Shown: piece by piece, positions 8,238 through 15,885 of the stretch
Layout of the letters: every line of letters begins with the position of its first letter
How positions within the stretch are numbered: the first letter of the stretch is position 1
NCBI RefSeq assembly: GCF_017347085.1
Contig: NZ_JADPSA010000022.1
Location: 124,001-188,000, forward strand
Source: Nesterenkonia sp. E16_10
Lineage (GTDB): Bacteria; Actinomycetota; Actinomycetes; Actinomycetales; Micrococcaceae
Length of the DNA: 64,000 nucleotides
Direction of reading: 5' to 3'
Notes under the pieces: model-generated
Databases searched by the model: none
The model's input: only the letters and a program-made list of their open reading frames with translations
Told to the model about the DNA's origin: nothing
Made by a program: the position numbers and the translations under genes

Positions 8238-9460
8238 GGGGGGCAACCCGAGGCGCCCCAGCCCTCGCCTCGGCCACCTCGGCCGGGCAGAAGCCCAAGC
8301 GCCGCCTGATGGCGGTCGATGCTGCGCGGGGCCTCGCGCTGGTCTTCATGGTGGCCATCCACGTGCTTCCCTCCTGGACGCAGAACGGGGATCCGACCTT
8401 CATCTGGTCTGCCTTCTCCGGTGTCGGGGCAACGCTGTTCGCGCTGCTGGCAGGCGTGACGCTGGCCTTCCTGACGGGCGGGCGACGTCCGCTGCGGGGC
8501 CACGCGATGACCTCGGCGAAGGCGGCGCTCGCGGTGCGGGCGGTGCTGATCGCCGCCCTGGGGCTGCTCCTGGCCTACGTCGACCCGCCGGCATCCATCA
8601 TCCTGGTCTACTACGGCGCCATGTTCCTGCTGGCCATTCCGCTGCTCCGGCTCTCATTCCGGGCGCTGGTGGCCGTGGCCCTGGGGATCGCGGTACTGGG
8701 CCCGATGCTGGTGCATCTGACGCAGAACTCACTGCCGACCCTCGACGGCTACGATCCGACCCTCACCACGCTGGTCACGGACCCGATCACGTTCCTCAGC
8801 GTCGTCTTGTTCACCGGCAGCTTCCCGGTCATCCCGTGGATGGCCTACGTGTGTGCCGGCATGGCGATCGGTCGCCTCGATCTGAAGGCGAAGTCCACGG
8901 CTGCGCGGCTGTTCATCACCGGAGCCGCGGTCGCCGTCGTCGTCTGGTTGAGCTCGGCGCTGCTGCAGGGTCCGTTGGGCGGCCGTGATCAGCTGTTCTG
9001 GGCGACGCCGTGGTCGGCGGGCGAGATCGAGAACTTCCTCACCTGGGGTCCGCCACCGGACCTTCCGAGCACCACCTGGTGGTGGCTCACCGTCTTGGCT
9101 CCCTATACCTCGACGCCGTTCGAGGTCCTGCATTCGCTGGGCATCGCGACGGCCGTGCTGGGAGCGATGCTGCTGCTGGGCCGCTGGGCCGCACGCGTGG
9201 TGCAGCCCTTGGCGGCGATCGGCAGCATGACGCTGACGCTGTACTGTGCGCATCTGCTGATGTTGGCCACCGGCTTCCTCGCCGATGCGCCATGGGCGTC
9301 TTTGATCATCCAGCTGCTCGCGGCCACCGGGTTCGCGGTGGCCTGGAGACACTTCCGAGGCCCGGGCCCGCTGGAACACGGCATCTCTGTGGCCACCAAG
9401 ACCGTGCGGGACCGGGTCGGCACACGCCTGGAGGAGAGGACACCGCGATCAAGACACTGA
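8234..9460 (+). CDS. Polytopic membrane protein, HGSNAT/DUF1624-like acyltransferase
   Basis: 408 residues with roughly ten hydrophobic helices. It opens with the RLMAVDAARGLALVFMVAIH motif typical of DUF1624 / heparan-alpha-glucosaminide N-acetyltransferase-like and DUF418 proteins. A late segment, SMTLTLYCAHLLML, carries a conserved His. Start and upstream stop overlap as ATGA, so translation is coupled to dapA. Relatives transfer acyl groups across membranes, but many are uncharacterised. In this operon it could modify, export or give tolerance to the cationic product. That role is inferred from context only. Confidence 0.7.
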   Translation: MRGATRGAPALASATSAGQKPKRRLMAVDAARGLALVFMVAIHVLPSWTQNGDPTFIWSAFSGVGATLFALLAGVTLAFLTGGRRPLRGHAMTSAKAALAVRAVLIAALGLLLAYVDPPASIILVYYGAMFLLAIPLLRLSFRALVAVALGIAVLGPMLVHLTQNSLPTLDGYDPTLTTLVTDPITFLSVVLFTGSFPVIPWMAYVCAGMAIGRLDLKAKSTAARLFITGAAVAVVVWLSSALLQGPLGGRDQLFWATPWSAGEIENFLTWGPPPDLPSTTWWWLTVLAPYTSTPFEVLHSLGIATAVLGAMLLLGRWAARVVQPLAAIGSMTLTLYCAHLLMLATGFLADAPWASLIIQLLAATGFAVAWRHFRGPGPLEHGISVATKTVRDRVGTRLEERTPRSRH

Positions 9461-9562
9461 GCGTCCTGTGATTCTCGGTCCACTAGACTGACGTTCGAGA
9501 ACCAGGCGCAGCCATATGTGCGCGCATACTGTCCTTTGTCTTCCAAGGTGCCGGAGGGGTAC

Positions 9563-9745
9563 GTGCGCAGCAATCGCGACGACGCGGCCAAAGCCTTGTA
9601 TGAAGAACGCAGAAAGCTGCTCGCCGGCCTGATGATGTCTGAAGCGGAGCCATGGGAAGACCTGCCCGAGGATGTGAAGGAACGCTGGCGGGGCAAGTCC
9701 GAGAGCCCCGGAACCTCCGAAGACCCTGGAGTGCCCAGGCCCTGA
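9563..9745 (+). CDS. Small acidic/basic hypothetical protein
   Basis: 60 residues starting at a GTG preceded by GGAGG at good spacing. It is rich in charged residues, with the central pattern LYEERRKLLAGLM followed by PWEDLPEDVKERW, probably two amphipathic helices. No family is recognised. It lies about 100 bases after the membrane acyltransferase-like gene and is convergent with the phosphopantetheinyl transferase. Codon use matches its neighbours, which supports a real gene. Confidence 0.55.
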   Translation: MRSNRDDAAKALYEERRKLLAGLMMSEAEPWEDLPEDVKERWRGKSESPGTSEDPGVPRP

Positions 9746-9801
9746 GCCCAGGGCAAAGGGGGAAGGCCGCGCCCGAGCGAGCTCTGCTCCGGCCTGGTGT
9801 C

Positions 9802-10446
9802 TCATCGACCCGGACGAGTGACCGGGCCGGGGTTCCGCGCCAGAGCCAGCATCAGCAGACCACTGTCCCGGGTGTTCTCCCCCGTCGGGCCCTCAGTCGC
9901 GATCTTGCCTTCGGGCCCGGGTGGGGTGCGCAGATCGGTCACCGTGATGTGGTCGTGGCTGAGACAGACCGGAGCATCCCAGGGCTCGTTCAGCACCACG
10001 GCGCCGGGCGGCAGGCCGCCGCGCCCGGTGTCGAACCCGGTGTGCAGCGACTTGAGCACCGCCTCCTTGCGCACCCAGGTGCGCAGCAGCCAGGCCAGCC
10101 GCCGGGCCCGGGCCGCACCCTTCGTCTCACGGAACCACTTCAGCTCCTCGGGTGCCAGCACCAGCTCGGCGAACTCGGCGGGCTCGGTGACCGAATCAAG
10201 GAACGGCCGGACGACCTCGATGTCGATCCCCAGGGAGCACTCCTCCCCTGGGCCGGCGCAGGCCGCTGCGAGGTATCCGTTCGAGCGGGACCGGGAGAGC
10301 TCCACCCGGTGGCCGTCGATCCTGGCCTCGGGCGCTCCGCGCCGCCGGGGCAGCTCCACCCGGAGCGGATCCACGCCGTAGGTCTGCGCCACCAGGGCGC
10401 GGACGGCCGAGTCCGCATCGCGGTCAGCCCCATACGTCCATTCCAC
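9802..10446 (-). CDS. 4'-phosphopantetheinyl transferase, Sfp/EntD superfamily
   Basis: About 214 residues. It transfers phosphopantetheine from CoA to the serine of carrier domains. Signature motifs are LGIDIE (metal-binding Asp/Glu), FAELVLAPEE and WVRKEAVLKS with the catalytic Glu-Ala-Lys segment. The GTG at 10446 is chosen because GGAGGTGG sits six bases upstream; an ATG at 10482 would add 12 residues without a good site. It is divergent from the M1 peptidase gene and close to pls, whose Ser589 is the obvious substrate. It may also be the cell's general PPTase for other carrier proteins. Confidence 0.85.
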   Translation of the reverse strand: MEWTYGADRDADSAVRALVAQTYGVDPLRVELPRRRGAPEARIDGHRVELSRSRSNGYLAAACAGPGEECSLGIDIEVVRPFLDSVTEPAEFAELVLAPEELKWFRETKGAARARRLAWLLRTWVRKEAVLKSLHTGFDTGRGGLPPGAVVLNEPWDAPVCLSHDHITVTDLRTPPGPEGKIATEGPTGENTRDSGLLMLALARNPGPVTRPGR

Positions 10447-10572
10447 CGACCCACCTCCCGAAACCTGTGTTGAGCGCTGCATGTCATCGAGTCAGCTCAT
10501 TCTCACACCGCTTCCCGGCGGTCGGGGCCGCAGCCTGGAAATTCGACCTTGTAGAAGGACACGTGTTTCACC

Positions 10573-11874
10573 ATGAGCCAGCCAGATCCCTACACCCCCA
10601 CCTCAGGTTCGGCGGAGCTGAAGGTCGCGCACTACGACCTGGATCTCGACTACGAGGTCCGGCCGAACCGCCTCACCGGCCACGCGAAGCTCCACGTGCG
10701 CGTGCTCACCGAGACCTCCAGCATCGAGCTTGATCTGTGCGGCCTGAAGGTCAGCCAGGTGCTCCTGGACGGCACCCAGACCCGGTACAAACAGACCCGC
10801 ACGAAACTGGTGCTCCCAGGTCGCTTCGCCGCAGACGAGGCGCTCATCATCGACGTGCACTATCGGGGACGGCCCCGACCACGGAAGGGCCCGTGGGGCG
10901 CCGTCGGCTGGGAGGAACTCAGCGACGGCGCGCTGGTGGCGGGACAGCCCAATGGGGCAGCCACCTGGTTCCCCTGCAACGACCATCCCAGCGACAAGTC
11001 CACCTACCGCTGCAAGGTCGTGCTCGACTCGGACTACACCGCGATCAGCAACGGTGCGCTGCGCCAGGTGACCGCTGAGGGCAGCCGCACGGCCTGGACC
11101 TGGGAGTCCGACCGACCGCTGGCGACCTACCTTGCGACGGTCCAGATCGGAGCATACCGGCGCGGTCGGATCGCACCAGCTCAGCACCCTCCGGCCCGAG
11201 TGCCGCTGGAGCTGGCCTGCGGGGAGCACCAGTGGCAGCGGGCACAGGACGCCCTGGCGAAACAACATGCGATGCTCACGGTCTTCGAACGAGACTTCGG
11301 CGAGTATCCCTTCAACGACTACACGGTCGTGGTGACCGACGATGAGCTGGAAATTCCCCTTGAATCCCAGCCGCTGTCCATCCTGGGGGCGAATCACCTG
11401 AGCCCGGGCTGGGACTCCGAGCGCCTGATCGCCCACGAACTCGCCCACCAATGGTTCGGCAACTCCGTGACTCCGCGACGCTGGACCGACATCTGGCTCA
11501 ACGAAGGCTTTGCCAGCTACGCGGAGTGGCTGTGGTCGGAAGCCTCCGGCCAGCTCGGCGCCGACGCGCATGCTCGCTCCGCGCACGACCGGCTGGCGTC
11601 CCTGCCGCAGAACATCGTGCTCGCCGATCCCGGCGGACCCGACATGTTCGACGACCGGGTCTACCTGCGCGGGGCGCTGACGCTGCACGCGCTGCGCAGG
11701 TCCACCGGTGACGAGATGTTCTTCCGAGTGCTGCGCTCATGGACGACGGAGAATCGATATGGCTCCGTGACCACCGCAGACTTCCTCGACCATGCCGAGC
11801 GAGTCACCGGGCAACCCGCGCGGTCGCTGCTGCATGGCTGGCTGTTCGAGCCGACGCTGCCCGGTCTGCGCTGA
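10573..11874 (+). CDS. M1-family zinc aminopeptidase, short form
   Basis: 433 residues. An N-terminal beta-domain is followed by the gluzincin catalytic domain with HELAH (288-292) and the third zinc ligand Glu311 in WLNEGFASYAEW, i.e. HExxH-x18-E. The exopeptidase GAMEN loop is replaced by IPLESQ, like the ALETQ loop of short bacterial M1 proteins, so the substrate-anchoring Glu is kept. The long C-terminal helical domain of full aminopeptidase N is missing. There is no signal peptide. Epsilon-polylysine producers are known to have zinc peptidases that trim the polymer. This gene is a candidate for that role because of its position, but it could be a general aminopeptidase. Confidence 0.85.
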   Translation: MSQPDPYTPTSGSAELKVAHYDLDLDYEVRPNRLTGHAKLHVRVLTETSSIELDLCGLKVSQVLLDGTQTRYKQTRTKLVLPGRFAADEALIIDVHYRGRPRPRKGPWGAVGWEELSDGALVAGQPNGAATWFPCNDHPSDKSTYRCKVVLDSDYTAISNGALRQVTAEGSRTAWTWESDRPLATYLATVQIGAYRRGRIAPAQHPPARVPLELACGEHQWQRAQDALAKQHAMLTVFERDFGEYPFNDYTVVVTDDELEIPLESQPLSILGANHLSPGWDSERLIAHELAHQWFGNSVTPRRWTDIWLNEGFASYAEWLWSEASGQLGADAHARSAHDRLASLPQNIVLADPGGPDMFDDRVYLRGALTLHALRRSTGDEMFFRVLRSWTTENRYGSVTTADFLDHAERVTGQPARSLLHGWLFEPTLPGLR

Positions 11875-12047
11875 GTGGAAGATCCCTCCTTGATCACGGT
11901 GACCCGCCCGGCTTTTCGCTTCCCTGCGACCGAACATCTCCTACACTCATGGCAGAGCCCACCCGGGGCATGGCATGACCCCGATCAGATCCGTCGGCAA
12001 GAGTCTCCGAGAGCACATCGGGGCCGAAGCATGGCGCAGGCGCAAGG

Positions 12048-12974
12048 ATGACCACTATGACCACGCGTTGGGTGCTGCTGTGTGGACTGCTGGCAGCTGT
12101 GCTCGCCGGCCTCCTCGGGCTCTTCGCGATGAGCCTGCTCCTGGGCGAGGACGAGGCCACCGAGACTGCGGAGAATTCACCGGCCAGGTGCGAGCCCCAC
12201 GGGATCGTGCCGCCGGACCCGCGCGCTCAACCGGACTCCGTGACCGGTATCGGCGTTGCCGACGAGCCCGGTGAGTCTGCTGGCTCCGCGGATGCGGTCC
12301 AGCTCCATCAGGAGTTCACCTCGGGTGACACGACCAGCCGCTACCACCTGTTCACCCGGGGCGTGGACTTCGATGAGCCGGTCGGGGTCGTGGTGAGGCT
12401 GCACGGAGACGGCGGAGCTGAATTCGAGGACCCCGATGGTCTGCTGAACTGTCTCGCCGCGGTCGCCGCGTCCCAGAACATGATGTTGCTGGCTCCACTG
12501 ACGCCGGATGTGCAGGGCGAGGTCACCTGGTGGGAGGACATCTCCACGAACCTTCCGTGGCTGAACGACCTGTTGACCCAACGCGTGACACAGTCCTTCC
12601 CCGTCGATCCTGAGCGGATCTGGTGGATGGGGTACTCGGGCGGAGCCGAGATGATCACCTATGGCGTGCTTCCCCGGACCCCCGAGCTGGTCACAGGAGG
12701 CGCCGTGATGATCGGGGGTGGAGGAGATCCAGAGGCAGCGGTTGAAGAACCCACCTCGGAGCAGCGACAGTTCCTGGACCTGATCTGGGTGACCGGAACA
12801 TTGGATGACGGCTCGGTCCCCTACGCCCCGTTCGACGCCGTCACAGCCGCCCGAGAAGGTTCGGCCTGGTACCGCCAGCAGGGATTCGAGCAGGTCCGGG
12901 CCGAGTATCCGGAGGGCGAGGATCACTTCTCACTGCAGCAGGCACGGATCCTGGACGAGGCGCTCGCACAGTAG
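12048..12974 (+). CDS. Secreted or membrane-anchored alpha/beta hydrolase
   Basis: About 308 residues. An N-terminal hydrophobic helix (WVLLCGLLAAVLAGLLGLFA) acts as signal anchor, followed by an acidic linker and a hydrolase domain. The nucleophile elbow is GYSGGA in the middle, the oxyanion-hole strand is VVVRLHGDGG, and the His near the C-terminus is in GEDHFS. The pattern is closest to secreted esterases/PHB-depolymerase-like proteins. The start could also be the ATG at 12057, which has AAGGA at better spacing. It stands alone between the M1 peptidase and a convergent regulator. The substrate is unknown. Confidence 0.7.
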   Translation: MTTMTTRWVLLCGLLAAVLAGLLGLFAMSLLLGEDEATETAENSPARCEPHGIVPPDPRAQPDSVTGIGVADEPGESAGSADAVQLHQEFTSGDTTSRYHLFTRGVDFDEPVGVVVRLHGDGGAEFEDPDGLLNCLAAVAASQNMMLLAPLTPDVQGEVTWWEDISTNLPWLNDLLTQRVTQSFPVDPERIWWMGYSGGAEMITYGVLPRTPELVTGGAVMIGGGGDPEAAVEEPTSEQRQFLDLIWVTGTLDDGSVPYAPFDAVTAAREGSAWYRQQGFEQVRAEYPEGEDHFSLQQARILDEALAQ

Positions 12975-13019
12975 CCCACCGGCTCGAATCTCCGCGAGGG
13001 TGAACCGGATCCGGGATTC

Positions 13020-14282
13020 TCAGGTCTGCTGCTCCGTGAGGAGCGTGGCGATCGCCTCCGCACGAGAACCCGCCTTCAGCTTGTGCAGGATCCGTGAGAT
13101 GTGGAACTTCACCGTGTTCTCGCTGATACCCAGCTCTTCAGCGATGGCGCGATTCCGGCTGCCTGAGGCAAGCAGGTTCGCCACCTCCATCTCCCGGGGC
13201 CGCAGACCCGCTATGGCGGCCGTGGAGGGCCGAACCAAGGGAGGCTCCAGGGGCAGCACCGCTGAGAGCTCTGCCCCCCATCCTGACGTGGAGTTGACCG
13301 CCAGCTGGCCCCTGAGGGCATGGATGCGCTGCTGAACGCTCTGCAGCAGAGTCTCTGCATCTGCGGTCCCGCCATCGCCGTCATCCCGAACCTTGAGGAT
13401 CAGGCCGGTTCCGTCACAGGACCACTGCACGCGCACCCGGCTGATCTCGGAGCGTTGCATCCGGCTGAGAATAAACCGGTGGACCACGGCCCTGGCGCCA
13501 CGGGCCACGTCGTCGGGGATCAGATGGTCACCCTCAGGAGGTTCTATGAACTCCAGTTCAACCTGCCAGGACCGCGCAGCGGACCAGAGCTCCTCCTTCA
13601 GGCGCGCGAAGGCCAGCGTCACCGACTCCGCCGCCACGGTGTGTGCCTGCTCGGTCATCCCACGAAGTCGTTTCAGTCCCGCGGCGGACCTTGCGATGGC
13701 GGCGTCTCGCGCGGAGGCATCGGAGAGCTGCCCCGACCGCAGCGGAACCAGGATGCTGTCCAGGGTCGCAGAGTACTCGTCCTTGATCTCGCTCAGCACC
13801 TGCAGGCGCAGCCCTGCGGTGGAGCGTGCGTGTCGGAGATAGTCGGGGGCGGCTTCATCTGCGCGCTCCTGCACGTGCAGCGCCACGATGTTCCAGATGT
13901 CCAGCAGCGGGTCGAGATCCTCCATCGGGCCTGGATCGGTGAGCACCAGGAGCGCGCCATTGCGGGCCACCACCTGGATCGCTGGGCGCCGGTCATCGCC
14001 GACGAGCAGTGTGGTTCGATGCACGCCCTCGACGCTGCCGATCTTGTTTCTGAGCCCATCAAGATCCAGTCCACGCACCCCGCGCTGGACGGTCGGATCA
14101 CCGCAGCATTGGATGCGTCCGCCGCTGGGATCGGCGGTGAGCGTGATCAACGCCGAGTGGGCCACCAGTGGGCTCAGCAGATCGGAGAGCCCGCGAACGA
14201 TCAGGCCGAGCGGCGAAGCGAGAACCTCGAAGAGCGGGTGGAGCTGACCGTCGGGCAGTGTGACGCGTTCCATACTTCTCAT
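13020..14282 (-). CDS. LuxR-family regulator with degenerate sensor/ATPase module
   Basis: About 420 residues from the ATG at 14282 (14273 also possible). The N-terminal ~170 residues look like a GAF-type sensory domain. The centre has a helical stretch, then a GHKL-ATPase-like C-terminal portion (RVRVQWSCDGTGLILKVRDDGDGG, then GWGAELSAVLPL). The end is a clear LuxR/FixJ helix-turn-helix (LRPREMEVANLLASG, then ISENTVKFHISRILHKL). It thus resembles a NarL-type sensor kinase fused directly to its output domain, with no obvious phospho-acceptor His and no receiver. It is divergent from formaldehyde dehydrogenase, which it may control. That link is inference. Confidence 0.75.
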   Translation of the reverse strand: MRSMERVTLPDGQLHPLFEVLASPLGLIVRGLSDLLSPLVAHSALITLTADPSGGRIQCCGDPTVQRGVRGLDLDGLRNKIGSVEGVHRTTLLVGDDRRPAIQVVARNGALLVLTDPGPMEDLDPLLDIWNIVALHVQERADEAAPDYLRHARSTAGLRLQVLSEIKDEYSATLDSILVPLRSGQLSDASARDAAIARSAAGLKRLRGMTEQAHTVAAESVTLAFARLKEELWSAARSWQVELEFIEPPEGDHLIPDDVARGARAVVHRFILSRMQRSEISRVRVQWSCDGTGLILKVRDDGDGGTADAETLLQSVQQRIHALRGQLAVNSTSGWGAELSAVLPLEPPLVRPSTAAIAGLRPREMEVANLLASGSRNRAIAEELGISENTVKFHISRILHKLKAGSRAEAIATLLTEQQT

Positions 14283-14412
14283 CCTACTGAGGCGACCTAC
14301 TCGAAGGTAGGGCTGCGGCCAACCACAAGTGTCATTGAGAAGACTCACACCCAAATAGAGACTTAAACCATGTGGCGGAATCTTGCCGTCGCGGCCCAAG
14401 GAGAGGATAGCA

Positions 14413-15630
14413 ATGTCTACAAACAGTGCAATCGCGTATAAGAGTCCGGGTGTGGTGGAGGTCGTCGATACCCCCTACCCCGAGTTCGAGCTCAAGGACG
14501 GACCTGGCGTCAATCCCGCCAACATCGGCCGCAAGGTGCCGCACGGCGCCATTCTCCGCACTGTCGCGACGAATATCTGTGGCTCCGACCAGCACATGGT
14601 GCGCGGCCGGACCACCGCCCCTGCAGGCCTCGTGCTCGGTCATGAGATCACCGGCGAGGTGGTCGAAGTGGGCCCCGATGTCGAGTTCATCAAGGTCGGC
14701 GATATCGTCTCGGTGCCGTTCAACATCTCCTGCGGGCGATGCCGCAACTGCAAGGAGCGCAAGACCGGAGTCTGTCTCAACGTGAACCCGGACCGCCCGG
14801 GCAGCGCCTATGGGTACGTGGACATGGGCGGCTGGGTCGGCGGACAGGCGGAGTACGTGCTGACACCCTATGCCGACTGGAACCTGCTGAAGTTCCCGGA
14901 CCGGGATCAGGCGCTGGAGAAGATCCTGGACCTGACCATGCTCTCGGACATCTTCCCGACCGGATTCCACGGCGCCTACTCGGCCGGCGTCGGACCAGGA
15001 TCCACGGTGTACATCGCCGGCGCAGGCCCCGTCGGGCTCGCGGCTGCGGTCGGTGCCCAGCTGCTCGGTGCGGGGGCGGTGATCGTCGGGGACCTCAACG
15101 AGGAGCGACTGGCGCAGGCCCGTTCCTTCGGCTGTGAGACCGTGGATGTCTCCAAGGGCGATCCCCGAGACCAGATCGAGCAGATCCTCGGAGTGCCGGA
15201 GGTGGAGTGCGGCGTGGATGCGGTCGGCTTCGAGGCGCGTGGGCACGGCGCGGATTCAGCGCAGGAGGCCCCGGCAACCGTCCTGAACTCGCTGATGAAC
15301 CTCACCGAAGCCGGTGGCGCACTCGGCATTCCGGGTCTCTATGTCACCGGAGATCCGGGCGGGGTCGACGAGGCGGCCCAGGTTGGGTCCCTCTCGATTC
15401 GTCTGGGACTGGGCTGGGCGAAGTCCCTGTCCTTCACCACCGGACAGTGCCCGGTGATGAAGTACAACCGCCACCTCATGCAGGCGATTCTTCAAGACAA
15501 GGTGCAGATCGCCAAGGCGGTCAGCGCCACTGCGATTGCGCTTGAAGACGCCCCGGCTGCCTACGCGGAGTTCGACAAGGGCGCGGCGAAGAAGTTCGTG
15601 CTCAATCCCAACGGCTACATCAAGAACTGA
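14413..15630 (+). CDS. fdhA: Glutathione-independent formaldehyde dehydrogenase (zinc MDR)
   Basis: 405 residues, close to the ~399 of FdhA from pseudomonads, which oxidises formaldehyde to formate with tightly bound NAD. Visible are the catalytic zinc ligand region NICGSDQHMVRG, GHEITGEVVE, the structural-zinc cysteines CGRCRNCKERKTGVC, the Rossmann glycines YIAGAGPVGLAAAVGA and the NAD-site Asp in VGDLNEERL. The ATG at 14413 follows AAGGAGAGG; an upstream in-frame ATG at 14383 has no site. It is a single gene ended by a hairpin and divergent from the LuxR-type regulator. It probably detoxifies formaldehyde from methylated-compound breakdown. Confidence 0.9.
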   Translation: MSTNSAIAYKSPGVVEVVDTPYPEFELKDGPGVNPANIGRKVPHGAILRTVATNICGSDQHMVRGRTTAPAGLVLGHEITGEVVEVGPDVEFIKVGDIVSVPFNISCGRCRNCKERKTGVCLNVNPDRPGSAYGYVDMGGWVGGQAEYVLTPYADWNLLKFPDRDQALEKILDLTMLSDIFPTGFHGAYSAGVGPGSTVYIAGAGPVGLAAAVGAQLLGAGAVIVGDLNEERLAQARSFGCETVDVSKGDPRDQIEQILGVPEVECGVDAVGFEARGHGADSAQEAPATVLNSLMNLTEAGGALGIPGLYVTGDPGGVDEAAQVGSLSIRLGLGWAKSLSFTTGQCPVMKYNRHLMQAILQDKVQIAKAVSATAIALEDAPAAYAEFDKGAAKKFVLNPNGYIKN

Positions 15631-15700
15631 ACCGGCTCCACAACAGCCCACCGAGATCGCTGATCGAGGTGCAGGGCCGCTGAGATTCAGCGAAGCAGGA

Positions 15701-15732
15701 CGGGGCTCACCTTCACCAGGAGGTGGGCCCCG
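15701..15732 (+). terminator. Hairpin terminator downstream of fdhA
   Basis: GGGGCTCACCT and AGGTGGGCCCC form an 11-base stem (one G-U pair, plus a closing C-G) around an 8-base loop, about 70 bases after the fdhA stop. Nothing else is evident in 15631-15885. Confidence 0.6.
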
Positions 15733-15885
15733 ACACCGCCTGCCAAACTGTCGACTTCGTCAGCCTCACCCAGGGAATCAGTCCTCGCAATTACTCCGCG
15801 CCACGATCCCTCTCCCACGAACCGAGCACGGCCCAGCTCGTCTCACCCCTCACCCCTCGGGCGGGGTCTCGGTGCCCCTCGCCGC

